The translations under genes were made by a program, and so were the position numbers. From assembly GCA_036497285.1 (NCBI GenBank), contig DASXJR010000001.1, forward strand, positions 1 to 64,000: a stretch of DNA of 64,000 nt, in the 5' to 3' direction. Shown one piece after another: positions 21,746-30,467 of this stretch. The stretch comes from RYN-133 sp036497285. GTDB lineage: Bacteria; Actinomycetota; Actinomycetes; Mycobacteriales; Jatrophihabitantaceae. The notes beneath the pieces were generated by a model. It was not told the DNA's origin. It searched no databases and saw nothing but the letters and a program-made list of their open reading frames with translations. Position 1 is the stretch's first letter. Every line of letters starts with the position of its first letter.

Positions 21746-21940
21746 ATGACGGCGTGGGCAAAGGTCGAAGACGAGGCCCGAAGCATTCCGGCGGACGTGG
21801 AGCCGGCTCCGCAGCGGCCCGCGCACGCCTGGGTCAAGCCGGCGCTGATCTCGTTGGCGGTGGCGATCGCCGCATTCATCTTCCTGTTCGTTCTACCGAG
21901 TGCTTTGGCAGACCCGTCCGGCGGGTGCGGTGGCGGCTGA
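21746..21940 (+). CDS. Small single-helix membrane protein
   Basis: This 64-residue predicted protein has a hydrophilic N-terminal half, one membrane helix (about residues 32-54, ALISLAVAIAAFIFLFVLP) and a short Gly/Cys tail DPSGGCGGG. A GGAGGG-type ribosome site lies about ten bases before ATG 21746, and its end overlaps the start of the next membrane protein gene by 11 bases. This supports a real, co-translated gene. No family recognised. Confidence 0.55.
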   Translation: MTAWAKVEDEARSIPADVEPAPQRPAHAWVKPALISLAVAIAAFIFLFVLPSALADPSGGCGGG

Positions 21941-22907
21941 GCCAGCCGTCGCACGCGGGGCGCGCAACCACCCGTTCGCCCTCGCAGTCGTCGCCGCGAC
22001 GGTCGTTCCGATCGTCGCGGTCGCGATCACTGCGCCGGAGGCCGGCGCACGTCCGGCGGTGGCGCTGACCTGGTTGTTGTTCATCGGGTCTTCGATGCAC
22101 GTCGCATCGACGGCGTGGTTCTACAGCGTGCCCGAGGTGCGCACGCACATGGCACGGCATCGCGTCCGCTACGCGTGGACGCCGCTCGTCCTGGTGATCG
22201 CGTCGATGGTTCTGGCAGTGTCACTGTCGGCACGTCAGTTGCAGTGGGCGTTGCTCGCGTTCTTCGCGTGGCAATACTTTCATTTTCAGAAACAGAATCT
22301 TGGTGTCGCGGCGCTGACGGCGCGGGCACGCCGTGCTTCTTCGTTGTCGCGTCGTGAGCGGGCTGGGTTGATCGTGACCGGTGTCGGCGGCATCCTCGGT
22401 CTGGTCGGCCACCCCGGACTGCTGTCGCTCTCGGCGGCGCGTCAGGTCGATGCCGTCTTCTACGCAGGCCTGGTGGTCTTCCTCGCTGGCGCAGTGCTCG
22501 GGATCGCGGCTGTGGCCGGACGCCGCGACGCGGTGGTGGTCGGTAGCTACGTCGTCTCGCTGGTGTTCTTCGCCCCGGTCTGGCTGTTCGCCTCGCCGTA
22601 TGCCGCCGTCGCCGGGCTGACGATCGCGCACGGGCTGCAGTACCTGCTGCTGATGTCGTTGGTCGCCGCCGGTGGACGCGATCGTTCGATGGCGTTGCTG
22701 CTGCTCGTCAACATCGCGCTGCTGTTCGGACTCGCTCTCAACCAGCTGTCGCACCTGCACGACGGTGCGACCGTGCAGCGTGCGCTGTACGGGGTGTTCC
22801 TCGGCCTGTCGATGAGTCATTTCGTCGTCGATGCCGGGCTGTGGCGGTTGCGCGACGAGTTCCCGCGCACCTTCCTCCGCGACCGACTCCCCTACCTGCT
22901 GGGCTGA
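21930..22907 (+). CDS. Polytopic membrane protein of unknown function
   Basis: This is a 325-residue integral membrane protein with about eight hydrophobic helices. Conserved-looking histidines sit near membrane boundaries (WQYFHFQKQNLG around residue 125, IAHGLQYLLL, QLSHLHDG, MSHFVVDAGLWRL). A cluster of His near helices can mark a metal or haem site, as in membrane hydroxylase/dioxygenase-like families, but I cannot assign one. GTG 21930 overlaps the preceding small gene; an alternative GTG at 21900 would extend it by ten residues. Function unknown. Confidence 0.7.
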   Translation: MAAEPAVARGARNHPFALAVVAATVVPIVAVAITAPEAGARPAVALTWLLFIGSSMHVASTAWFYSVPEVRTHMARHRVRYAWTPLVLVIASMVLAVSLSARQLQWALLAFFAWQYFHFQKQNLGVAALTARARRASSLSRRERAGLIVTGVGGILGLVGHPGLLSLSAARQVDAVFYAGLVVFLAGAVLGIAAVAGRRDAVVVGSYVVSLVFFAPVWLFASPYAAVAGLTIAHGLQYLLLMSLVAAGGRDRSMALLLLVNIALLFGLALNQLSHLHDGATVQRALYGVFLGLSMSHFVVDAGLWRLRDEFPRTFLRDRLPYLLG

Positions 22908-22936
22908 TTCCCGGCCGTGCCGGGCGGGTCGCCACG

Positions 22937-24001
22937 TCAGCGGCGTTGCGAGGGCTGGGCGTCCGAGCGCCGCGCAATGGTTGCGCTTGCCCGCCGCACC
23001 GCGATGCGACCGGACGACGGCAGCACGTCCTCGATGAATGCGTACGACTCGACGTAGTCCGCGGCGGTGGACGAGCCGGCCCCGGCCCGCGCGCGCATCC
23101 CGGAGATCCAGTCGATGATGTCGCCCCAGCCGGGCGCGGCCAGCGACCCGCCGACGTACTGCACGGACAAAGCGGCACAGAGATTGGCGAAGGCGAGCCG
23201 CTGCCGCAACGGCCACCGCTCGATCGTGCCGAGCACGAACGCCGCACCGAACACATCGCCCGCGCCGGTCGGATCGTGCGCGTTGACCGGCAACGACGGA
23301 ACCCACTCCTCCTCGCCGGTGGTCGCGTCGACGCCGAGCGCACCCTGACCACCGCACGTCACCACCGCGACCGGCACGCAATCGGCCAACGCGTGCACCG
23401 CGTCGTGCGGATCCTCGGTGTGCGTGTACGCCATCGCCTCGACGCTGTTCGGCAGAAAACCGTGGAAATCGGCAAGCTGCGACAGGACGCTCGGGGACCA
23501 CTTCTCGTCGGGATCCCAGCCGGTGTCGCCGAACAGCAGCATGCCTTCACTCGCCGCCTGCGCGAACCACTCGCGAGGCTCGGCGTCCACGTGCGCGAAA
23601 CCGACTGCGGCCCGTGGCACGTGCGGCAGGAACTCCGCGGGCGAGATCGGCGGCGGATGCATGTGCGTCACCATCGCGCGATCACGGTCAACGACCATCG
23701 ACACGGTCACCGGCGAGTGCCAGTGCGGGAACCTCCGCGAATACGAAAGATCGACGCCCTCCTGCTCCTCCAGCGTCGACCAGTTGAAATCGCCGTAGCT
23801 GTCGTCACCGAACGCCGCCGCCAGCGCCGTCCGGAGGCCGAGCCGGCTCGCCGCGATCGCCAGGTTGGCGATGCCGCCCGGGCACGAGCCCATCCCGTCG
23901 ACAAGTTGCTCGGTCCCGCGAGCCGGTATCTCGGTGAGGCCGGTGAACACGATGTCGAGGAAGACCGTCCCGTTGAGAAAAAGATCGAACGGCTCGTCCA
24001 T
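22937..24001 (-). CDS. PfkB-family carbohydrate kinase
   Basis: This ribokinase-fold sugar kinase has 354 residues. The Gly-rich signature near the N-terminus is GSCPGGIANLAIAASRLG, and the C-terminal PfkB signature is NAHDPTGAGDVFGAAF with the catalytic Asp. Its substrate is unknown. It is divergent from a GH4 glycosidase gene with only 17 bases between start codons, so the two likely handle one glycoside: the kinase phosphorylates and GH4 cleaves (inference). A GGGAGG ribosome site for this gene lies in that gap. The last ~35 residues are basic and less conserved. Confidence 0.88.
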   Translation of the reverse strand: MDEPFDLFLNGTVFLDIVFTGLTEIPARGTEQLVDGMGSCPGGIANLAIAASRLGLRTALAAAFGDDSYGDFNWSTLEEQEGVDLSYSRRFPHWHSPVTVSMVVDRDRAMVTHMHPPPISPAEFLPHVPRAAVGFAHVDAEPREWFAQAASEGMLLFGDTGWDPDEKWSPSVLSQLADFHGFLPNSVEAMAYTHTEDPHDAVHALADCVPVAVVTCGGQGALGVDATTGEEEWVPSLPVNAHDPTGAGDVFGAAFVLGTIERWPLRQRLAFANLCAALSVQYVGGSLAAPGWGDIIDWISGMRARAGAGSSTAADYVESYAFIEDVLPSSGRIAVRRASATIARRSDAQPSQRR

Positions 24002-24018
24002 AACTAGAGTGTCCTCCC

Positions 24019-25344
24019 GTGAAGGCAGTGGTACTCGGCGGTGGAGGTTTCCGGGTGCCGCTGATGCATCGCGCTCTCCTCGCCGGCGCGCTCGACATCG
24101 ACGAACTCGTGCTGCAGGACACCGATCCCGACAGGCTGACTGTGCTCGCGAACGTCCTCCGCGGCGAGGGCCTGACCGTCCGCACGACGACGTCGCTCGA
24201 GGACGCCGTCGACGGCGCCGACCTCGTCTTCGCTGCGCTGCGCATCGGCGGCGTGGACGGACGGGTCACCGACGAACGGGACGCGCTCGACCTCGGCCTC
24301 ATCGGACAGGAGACGGTCGGCGCCGGCGGGTTGGCCGCGGCACTGCGCGCAGTCCCGGTGGCCGACCGCATCGCCCGGGTTGTCGCCCAGCACGCGCCCG
24401 AGGCATGGGTGGTGTCCATGACGAACCCGGCGGGCATCGTCACCGAGACGATGGCGGCGGTGCTCGGTCGCCGCGTCGTCGGCGTGTGCGACTCGCCCGT
24501 CGCGCTGATCAGACGGGCGTGTGCGGCGCTCGACGTGGATCCCGGCCCGTCCCTTGCGACCGTGACCGGACGGGTGGACGTCGACTACCTCGGACTCAAC
24601 CACCTCGGCTGGCTGCGCGCGTTGCGCCTCGACGGTGCCGACCAGCTGCCGAGCCTCGTCGGCGATCCGCAGCGGCTCACGCGGCTCGAGGAGGGACGGT
24701 TGTTCGGGGCGGAGCTGATACAGGCACTCGGCACGCTGCCCAACGAGTACCTGTACTGGTACTACGAGCGGGAGCAGGCCTTTCGCTCGCTCATCGCGGC
24801 CGGGCGCTCCCGCGGCGAGCACGTGCGTGACCGACAGCGCGACTTCTACGCCGCCGCCACGGACGACCCGTCCCACGCATCCGAGCTGTGGCAGGCCACC
24901 AATGACGAACGCAACCGCAGCTACTTCGCGGAGCTGCGCGACGGCGAGCGGGACGAGGCGGACATCGCGATCGGCGGCTACGAGACGGTGGCGGTCGCGC
25001 TGGCCGAAGCGCTGTGCGGCGGCGCGCCGACCCGGCTCGTGCTGAACGTGCCCAACGGTGACACTGTCGCTGCGCTGCCCGCCGATGCGGTGATCGAGAC
25101 GGTCTGCGTCGCCGAGCGGACGGGCGCTGCACCTGTGCCGGTCGCGGCGCCGAGTCCGCACGAACTCGGCCTCATGGCCACGATCAAGGACTGCGAGCAG
25201 TCGATCATCCGCGCCGGGTTGACCGGATCGCGCCAGGCGGCACTACGCGCGTTCGCGTTGCATCCGCTCGTCGCCTCCGGCGCCCTGGCCGCGCAACTCG
25301 TCGCAAAGGCGGAAGCACGCGGAATCTTCGTACCGGCCGGCTGA
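24019..25344 (+). CDS. GH4-family 6-phospho-glycosidase
   Basis: This is an NAD+- and metal-dependent family 4 glycosidase of 441 residues, which works by an oxidation-elimination mechanism rather than classical hydrolysis. An N-terminal Rossmann segment (VVLGGGGFRVPLM) is followed by GQETVGAGGLAAALR, SMTNPAGIVTETM, VGVCDSP with the metal-binding Cys, and GLNHLGWL with the metal-binding His. Relatives cleave 6-phospho-beta- or alpha-glucosides; the neighbouring kinase fits this. GTG 24019 has no ribosome site of its own, since the only purine-rich box nearby is on the other strand, so it may be leaderless. Regulation is not visible. Confidence 0.87.
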   Translation: MKAVVLGGGGFRVPLMHRALLAGALDIDELVLQDTDPDRLTVLANVLRGEGLTVRTTTSLEDAVDGADLVFAALRIGGVDGRVTDERDALDLGLIGQETVGAGGLAAALRAVPVADRIARVVAQHAPEAWVVSMTNPAGIVTETMAAVLGRRVVGVCDSPVALIRRACAALDVDPGPSLATVTGRVDVDYLGLNHLGWLRALRLDGADQLPSLVGDPQRLTRLEEGRLFGAELIQALGTLPNEYLYWYYEREQAFRSLIAAGRSRGEHVRDRQRDFYAAATDDPSHASELWQATNDERNRSYFAELRDGERDEADIAIGGYETVAVALAEALCGGAPTRLVLNVPNGDTVAALPADAVIETVCVAERTGAAPVPVAAPSPHELGLMATIKDCEQSIIRAGLTGSRQAALRAFALHPLVASGALAAQLVAKAEARGIFVPAG

Positions 25345-25363
25345 CCGCTTGCCGGCGGGCAGA

Positions 25364-26677
25364 TCAGGCGGCGCGGCGGCCGCGAGCGCGCACCTTCTTC
25401 AGCTCGGCCAGGTGTTCGAGGAAATCGACCTGAATGGTGTGCCGCTTCGACTGCACGTAGCGCTTGCGCACCGAACGGTGGTACTGCTCGATCTCGCGCC
25501 GCATCTCCCGCACGGACGGCAGCGCGGTAGATCCCTCGAGCAGATCGGCCACCCACGCCGACTGCGCCTCGGCCAGCGGCATGATCGCGCCGAGCGGCTG
25601 TACCAGTCCGATGAAGAACAAGCCGGGATTACCCGGGTCGACCACCCGGTGATAGAGCGAGATCTCGTTGTCGACGGCGTCGATCACTGTCGTGTCCAGG
25701 AACGGGAACGTGATCTTGTAGCCGGTGCAGTAGACGATCGTGTCGATCAGTTCCACCGAACCGTCGGTGAAATGCACCTTGTCGCCGTCGAGTCGCTCGA
25801 TGTTCGGCTTCACCGTGATGTCGCCGTGCCCGAGCCGGGTCAGGATGTCGTCGCTGATCGTCGGATGCGCCGCCAGCACGTGGTGATCCGGCTTCGGCAG
25901 TCCGTACTTGGTGATGTTGCCGCGGGCGAGCCGCAACAGCGTCGAGAGCCCCAACCGCTTCGCCCACACGAACGGCGAGCGGGCCAGCGGCGAGGTCGTC
26001 AGGTGGTCGGTCGGGATCCCGAACAGGTACTTCGGCACGACGTGCGCGCCGCGGCGCATCGCCAGGAAGGTCCGCGCGCTCACCTTCGATGTCTCGACCG
26101 CGATGTCGCACGCCGAGTTGCCGATGCCGAGCACCAGGACCCGCTTGCCCTCGAAGCCGGCGAAGTCCTTGTAGTCGTGCGAGTGCAACTGCGTACCGGT
26201 GAACGTGTCCGACCCGGGGAACGCCGGCTCGGGCCTCCGTGCATCCCAGTGGTGCCCGTTGGCCACCACCACCGCGTCGTACCGGTGCGTCTCCGGCGCC
26301 GCGGTGCCCGGCCGTTGCAGCGTCACGTCCCACACGGAACCGGATCTGGTGACGGACGTGACGGTCGAGCGGAACTGGATGCGCTTGCGGAATCCGAAAT
26401 GATCGACGAAGGAGTCGAAGTAGTGCGCGATCTGCACATGGTTCGGGTAGGTCGCGTACTCGTCGCTCATCGGGAACGCCGCGTACTCCATGATCTGCCG
26501 CGAGGTGTTGATGTGCAGTGACCGGTACGACGACGACATCCCGTTGTCGTTCAGGTAGCGCCAGTTGCCCCCGACTTCCGAGCCGACCTCGTAGCAGTCG
26601 AAATCGATGCCTCGCGCTTGCAGGACCTGACAGGCCGCGATCCCGGACGATCCGGCGCCGATGATGCACACTCGCAC
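25364..26677 (-). CDS. Flavin-containing monooxygenase
   Basis: This 437-residue FAD/NADPH-dependent class B monooxygenase begins VCIIGAGSSGIAACQVL (FAD site). It has the FMO fingerprint region FTGTQLHSHDYKD, a second Rossmann motif VLGIGNSACDIAVE (NADPH) and the YCTGYKITFPF motif near residue 325. The start is a GTG. The C-terminus is basic (KKVRARGRRAA). It oxygenates a soft nucleophile (N or S) or acts as a Baeyer-Villiger enzyme; the substrate is unknown. It is divergent from the TetR gene with a palindromic operator between, so repression by that TetR is likely. Confidence 0.9.
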   Translation of the reverse strand: MRVCIIGAGSSGIAACQVLQARGIDFDCYEVGSEVGGNWRYLNDNGMSSSYRSLHINTSRQIMEYAAFPMSDEYATYPNHVQIAHYFDSFVDHFGFRKRIQFRSTVTSVTRSGSVWDVTLQRPGTAAPETHRYDAVVVANGHHWDARRPEPAFPGSDTFTGTQLHSHDYKDFAGFEGKRVLVLGIGNSACDIAVETSKVSARTFLAMRRGAHVVPKYLFGIPTDHLTTSPLARSPFVWAKRLGLSTLLRLARGNITKYGLPKPDHHVLAAHPTISDDILTRLGHGDITVKPNIERLDGDKVHFTDGSVELIDTIVYCTGYKITFPFLDTTVIDAVDNEISLYHRVVDPGNPGLFFIGLVQPLGAIMPLAEAQSAWVADLLEGSTALPSVREMRREIEQYHRSVRKRYVQSKRHTIQVDFLEHLAELKKVRARGRRAA

Positions 26678-26700
26678 GTTACGAACCCTTCGAGTTGCCG

Positions 26701-26718
26701 TATGACCGGGTGGTCATA
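26701..26718. promoter_or_regulatory. Palindromic operator between FMO and TetR genes
   Basis: TATGACC-GGGT-GGTCATA is a perfect inverted repeat with seven-base arms and a four-base spacer. It is centred 19 bases before the TetR ATG and 33 bases before the FMO start. TetR-family proteins generally bind such sites in the shared promoter of divergent genes, so this is the likely autoregulatory and FMO operator. Confidence 0.7.
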
Positions 26719-26728
26719 GGATGACTGT

Positions 26729-27376
26729 ATGCCAAAACCCACCTGGGTCAATTTGGACGAACGGCGCCGGCAACGCGTGCTGCACACCGCGATGGCCGAG
26801 TTCGGTGCCCATGGCTACTCCGGCGGCAGTCTGAACGTGATCGCGCGCGAGGCCGGCGTGGCGAAGGGATCGCTGTTCCAGTACTTCGACGACAAGCTCG
26901 ACTTCTTCGCCCACGTGGCCGAGCACACCTCGATCGAGGTCTACACCGCGATGGCGCCGCATCTGGGTCCCGCGCCGGCCGGGACGCCGTTCGTCGAGCA
27001 CTTCGCGAACCTGGTCGACATCTGGATGGACTACATGGCCGGCCATCCGCTCGAGCGCGGCGTCACGGCGGCCACCACGATGGAGCTCGACCCGGACATC
27101 CGTCGGGCGGTGCGCGAGCCCGTCCATCGGCTGTACGCGCAGGGCATCCGCCCGCTGCTGCAGTCCGCCATCGACGCGGGCGAGCTCGCGGCGGACGCCG
27201 ATGTCGACGCGCTGCTCTCGATGCTCGTGCTGCTGCTCCCCCACCTCGCGCTGGCGCCGTCCGAGCCCGGCCTCGACGCCGGCCTGGCGCTCTACCGCAC
27301 TCGACGCGCCGAGCGCTCCCGCCGCGCCCGCAGACTCATCGCGACGATCTTCGTCCCGGCCATGGTGCCGTCATGA
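26729..27376 (+). CDS. TetR-family transcriptional regulator
   Basis: This 215-residue repressor has an N-terminal HTH (RRQRVLHTAMAEFGAHGYSGGSLNVIAREAGVA in family terms: helix, turn, recognition helix ending GVAKGSLFQYFDDK). The ligand-binding helical domain follows. It probably controls the divergent FMO gene and its own operon through the palindrome at 26701-26718. Its stop overlaps the ATG of a 29-codon GMC-oxidoreductase remnant (ATGA), then an ADC-family gene. The effector is unknown. Confidence 0.92.
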   Translation: MPKPTWVNLDERRRQRVLHTAMAEFGAHGYSGGSLNVIAREAGVAKGSLFQYFDDKLDFFAHVAEHTSIEVYTAMAPHLGPAPAGTPFVEHFANLVDIWMDYMAGHPLERGVTAATTMELDPDIRRAVREPVHRLYAQGIRPLLQSAIDAGELAADADVDALLSMLVLLLPHLALAPSEPGLDAGLALYRTRRAERSRRARRLIATIFVPAMVPS

Positions 27377-27462
27377 GAACCGAGCATTTCGACGTCGTTG
27401 TCATCGGCTCCGGGTTCGGCGGCAGTGTCAGTGCGGTGCGGGTCCCGAAACAGCAGCCATGA
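27373..27462 (+). pseudogene. GMC oxidoreductase remnant (29 codons)
   Basis: The short frame reads MRTEHFDVVVIGSGFGGSVS then AVRVPKQQP and stops. The first part is the FAD-binding N-terminus of GMC/cholesterol-oxidase-type enzymes (VVVIGSGFGGSVSA). The rest of the ~500-codon gene is absent. The frame is coupled by ATGA overlaps to TetR upstream and the ADC gene downstream. This fits a TetR / GMC oxidoreductase / ADC operon in which nearly all of the oxidase was lost in frame, possibly leaving the original last codons (KQQP). It may still be translated as a leader. Confidence 0.7.
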
Positions 27463-28082
27463 GCGCGTACCCGCCCGAGCCGTGGCACCTGCGCGGCCAG
27501 CTGTACGCGTCGGCGTTCCTGGTGGCCGCGGACGACGTGAAAGTCGATGTGCCGCCGGACTGCGAACTGGTGCAGCTGCGTGGCCGGCTCGTTGTCGGCG
27601 CGGTGTGGGTCGACTACGAGCCCGGCGGCGTGCTCTCGTACCGCGAGCTGATGACCACCGTGCTGGTGCGGCGCAGGCTGCGGCTGCTGCCGACGATCAC
27701 GCACATCTGGGTCGACAGCGAGGTTTCCCGGGACGGCGGACGAGCGTTGTGGGGGATCCCGAAAGGACTGGCCGAGTTCGACTTTCAGTTTTCGGATTCC
27801 GGAGCAACTCGGTTCGCCGCTCGCGACTCCGCCGGCCCGCTCGCCCGCGGGTCGGTGCGGTCGATCCGCCGCCTGCCGGGGCGCCTGCCGGTGCGGTTCA
27901 AGATCGTGCAGTTGCTGGGCGGACGGGCGAAGGTCAGCCCGGTGCGCTCGACGGCGACGCTGGCCCTCGCGCGAGGCAGCTTCGACGCCGACGCGGGCGG
28001 CCCGCTCGCCTTCCTGTCCGGACGCAGGTCGATCGCTTCGTTCGTGTTGCGTGACTTCCGGATGAGCTTCGGCGGGCGTTGA
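27459..28082 (+). CDS. Acetoacetate decarboxylase (ADC) family protein
   Basis: This 207-residue protein has the ADC-like beta-barrel fold. It starts MSAYPPEPWHLRGQLYAS, with GVLSYRELMTTVLV and THIWVDSEVSRDGGRALWGIPKGLAEF. The Lys in WGIPKGL lies where family members have the Schiff-base or substrate-facing Lys, though true decarboxylase activity is not assured. ATG 27459 overlaps the stop of the GMC remnant (ATGA). In many actinomycetes this family follows a TetR and a GMC oxidoreductase gene, consistent with a former lipid/sterol oxidation operon (inference). Confidence 0.8.
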   Translation: MSAYPPEPWHLRGQLYASAFLVAADDVKVDVPPDCELVQLRGRLVVGAVWVDYEPGGVLSYRELMTTVLVRRRLRLLPTITHIWVDSEVSRDGGRALWGIPKGLAEFDFQFSDSGATRFAARDSAGPLARGSVRSIRRLPGRLPVRFKIVQLLGGRAKVSPVRSTATLALARGSFDADAGGPLAFLSGRRSIASFVLRDFRMSFGGR

Positions 28083-28086
28083 CCGA

Positions 28087-29274
28087 TCAGCGCCGCGGGA
28101 ACAGCCCGCGGACGCCCAGCCCGATGAGCAGCCCGAGCGCGGCACCGGCCGTGGTGATCGCGATCGACGCGTTGAGGTGACCGCCGTCGACGAGCACGCC
28201 CCCCAGTGCCGCGCCGCCGCCGATGCCGATCTGGAACGCGACGACGTAGACCGCGGACGCGACGTCCGGGTCGGCCGCCCAGCGCAGCACCGCAGCCTGC
28301 AACATCATCGGGACGGCGGTGAATGCGCCGCCCCACGCGAGCACGGTGATCGCGGTGACCGGCGTGGAGTGCCCGACAAGGCCGAGGACGGCTGTCGAGA
28401 TCACGATTGTCGCCATCGGCACCGCGAACGACAAACGCGGGCGAGTGTCGACCATCCGCCCGAGCACGATCGAGGCGATGAGCCCGACTGCGCCGTAGCA
28501 CAGCAGCAACGCGCTGTAGCCGGAACCGGTGATCCCGCCGTGGGCGCGCGTGATCGGCGCCAGGTAGGAGTACGCGGCGAACTCGCCGATGACGAGCACG
28601 ACCGTGATCGCGTAGACCGCGAGCAGATGCGGACGGGCGAGCCGTCGCACCAGGTTTGCAGAGAACCCGGCCGATTCGGCACCGGGCAACGCGGGCAACA
28701 CCCGGCGCAGGGCCAGCAGCGTGGCCGTGGCGAATCCTCCTGTGAGCACGAACGCGACCCGCCAGCCGGCCAGCTGGCCGAGGTAGGTGCCGAGCGGTAG
28801 ACCGGCGGTGAGCGCGAGCGAGTTGCCCGCGAACACCGCCGCGGTCGCCCGCCCGGCGTGCCCTTCCGGCGCCAGGCGGGCGGCGATCGGCGCGACGATC
28901 GACCAGAACAGGCCGTGCCCGACGGCGCATACGACCCGCGCCGCCATCAGGCACGCGTAGTTCGGCGCAACCGCGGCGGCGAACTGGCTGAGCGCGAAGA
29001 TCAGCAGCACCGCCAGGATGAGCCGGTCGCGACGCATCCCGGTCGTCCACGCCGTCAGTGGGATCGCGGTGACGCCGGCGACGAACGCGTACGCGGTCAG
29101 CAGCAGACCCACCTGACCGGCACTCACCGACAGGTCGTCGGAGATCTGCGGCAGCAGACCGACCGGCAACGTCTCGGACGTCACGTAACCGAACGTGGCG
29201 CACACCAACGCGAGCAGCGCGCCGGTGCGGTAACCGGCCGGTGCGGTCGGCAGTCGCGAGAGCATGCGGGTCAC
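28087..29274 (-). CDS. MFS transporter, DHA1-type exporter
   Basis: This 395-residue major-facilitator protein has twelve predicted helices. The N-terminal helix carries the SETLPVGLLPQISDDL segment of AraJ/Cmx-type drug and sugar exporters, helix 5 has a Gly/Pro-rich antiporter-like motif (GLPLGTYLGQLAGWRVAF), and loops are short and basic (GMRRDRL). The transport substrate is unknown. It is convergent with the ADC gene (four bases apart) and divergent from the ROK gene over 35 bases, suggesting shared control. Confidence in the MFS assignment is high and in the specificity low. Confidence 0.9.
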   Translation of the reverse strand: MTRMLSRLPTAPAGYRTGALLALVCATFGYVTSETLPVGLLPQISDDLSVSAGQVGLLLTAYAFVAGVTAIPLTAWTTGMRRDRLILAVLLIFALSQFAAAVAPNYACLMAARVVCAVGHGLFWSIVAPIAARLAPEGHAGRATAAVFAGNSLALTAGLPLGTYLGQLAGWRVAFVLTGGFATATLLALRRVLPALPGAESAGFSANLVRRLARPHLLAVYAITVVLVIGEFAAYSYLAPITRAHGGITGSGYSALLLCYGAVGLIASIVLGRMVDTRPRLSFAVPMATIVISTAVLGLVGHSTPVTAITVLAWGGAFTAVPMMLQAAVLRWAADPDVASAVYVVAFQIGIGGGAALGGVLVDGGHLNASIAITTAGAALGLLIGLGVRGLFPRR

Positions 29275-29309
29275 CTCTACACTTTATGCTCCGGAGCGGA
29301 GGAAAATCG

Positions 29310-30458
29310 ATGGCCGAGGAACGCGAGGCCGAACTCCTCACGCTCGCCCACGCCCGGCCGGGCCTTACCCGCGCCCAGGCCGTTCGGGAGGTCGGGCTCA
29401 GCAGCGGCCGCGCGGTGGACGTATTCGCCCGTCTCGACGCGGCTCGCCTGCTTGCCGAACGCCCGGCCGAGGCGTCCGGGCGACGAGGCCGGCCGACCAC
29501 CGAACTCGTCGCCCACCCGCACGGACCGCTCGTCGCCGCGGTCTCGTTGCGCCATGACCTCTGGCAGGCCTGCGTGGCCGGGCTGGGCGGTGCGGTCGTG
29601 GCGGTCGCGTCGGGCGAGCACGACGCGACGCCCGGGCCGACGCTGGACGCGATGGCAGCGGCGCTGCGCCGGTTCCGCCGGCGGTTCGGTCCGCGCATCG
29701 CGGCGGTGGCGGTCGCGGCACCCGGCGTGGTGCGCGGCGGGGTCGTGTTGCAGGCGAGCAACCTGCGCTGGCGCGACGTCGACCTGCACCGGCTGTGGCC
29801 GCGGCCGTCCGTCCCGTTCGTCGCGGGCAACGACGCGACGTTCGCGGGCTGGGCGGAGCGCAGCCGCGGCGCGGCCCGGGGATTCGCGTCGGTGCTGCAC
29901 CTGCACGTCGACTCGGGCCTGGGCGGGGTGTATCTCGTCGCCGACTCCCCCGCGCCGATCGACACCGATCTGGGCGGCGAGTTCGGCCACATGCCGTTCG
30001 GTGACCCGCGGCTGGCCTGCGGCTGCGGCGCGCACGGCTGTTGGGATCTCATGGTGGACGGACGGGCGCTGGCCCGTGAGCTCGGCGCCCGCGAGCCGCG
30101 AGATCCGGCCCGCTACCTGACCGCCCGGCTGGTCGACCCGACCGCCCGGCGGGCACTCGGGGTGCTCGCGCGAGCCCTCGGCCGGGGCGCCGCCGGCCTC
30201 GTGAACGCCCTCGATCCGCAGGTGGTGAGCCTCGGTGGCAGCGCGGCCGAGCTGCTCGCCACCCGTCCGGATGCGTTCGAGCGCGCCTATTCCGCAGGGC
30301 TCATGGCGTTTCGCCGCGCGGCGCCGGTGCCGGTCGTCTCGGCAGCCCTGGGCGCTGACGGTCCCCTGGTCGGCGCGGTCGAGGTGGGCTTCGCCCGGGT
30401 GCTGACCAGAAGTGGGCTCGACGCCTGGCGCGCCCGATCGGCCTGGCCGGGTGTCTAA
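29310..30458 (+). CDS. ROK-family transcriptional regulator / sugar kinase-like
   Basis: This 382-residue ROK protein has an N-terminal winged-helix region (LTRAQAVREVGLSSGRAVDVFARLDAARLL), so it is a regulator of the NagC/XylR type rather than a simple kinase. The ROK core has AVAAPGVV, VAGNDATFAGW, LHVDSGLGGVY and the zinc motif CGCGAHGC. The catalytic Asp of ROK kinases falls in GNDA, so residual kinase activity is possible. GGAGG at 29298-29302 sits seven bases before ATG 29310, which I prefer over ATG 29286. It is divergent from the MFS exporter, a likely target. Confidence 0.85.
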   Translation: MAEEREAELLTLAHARPGLTRAQAVREVGLSSGRAVDVFARLDAARLLAERPAEASGRRGRPTTELVAHPHGPLVAAVSLRHDLWQACVAGLGGAVVAVASGEHDATPGPTLDAMAAALRRFRRRFGPRIAAVAVAAPGVVRGGVVLQASNLRWRDVDLHRLWPRPSVPFVAGNDATFAGWAERSRGAARGFASVLHLHVDSGLGGVYLVADSPAPIDTDLGGEFGHMPFGDPRLACGCGAHGCWDLMVDGRALARELGAREPRDPARYLTARLVDPTARRALGVLARALGRGAAGLVNALDPQVVSLGGSAAELLATRPDAFERAYSAGLMAFRRAAPVPVVSAALGADGPLVGAVEVGFARVLTRSGLDAWRARSAWPGV

Positions 30459-30467
30459 TGGAGCGCT

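Noticed and set aside
27785..30052. Long leftward frame over the ADC, MFS and ROK genes
   Set aside because: It lies in another register of the well-supported MFS gene and antisense to ROK; no family motif.
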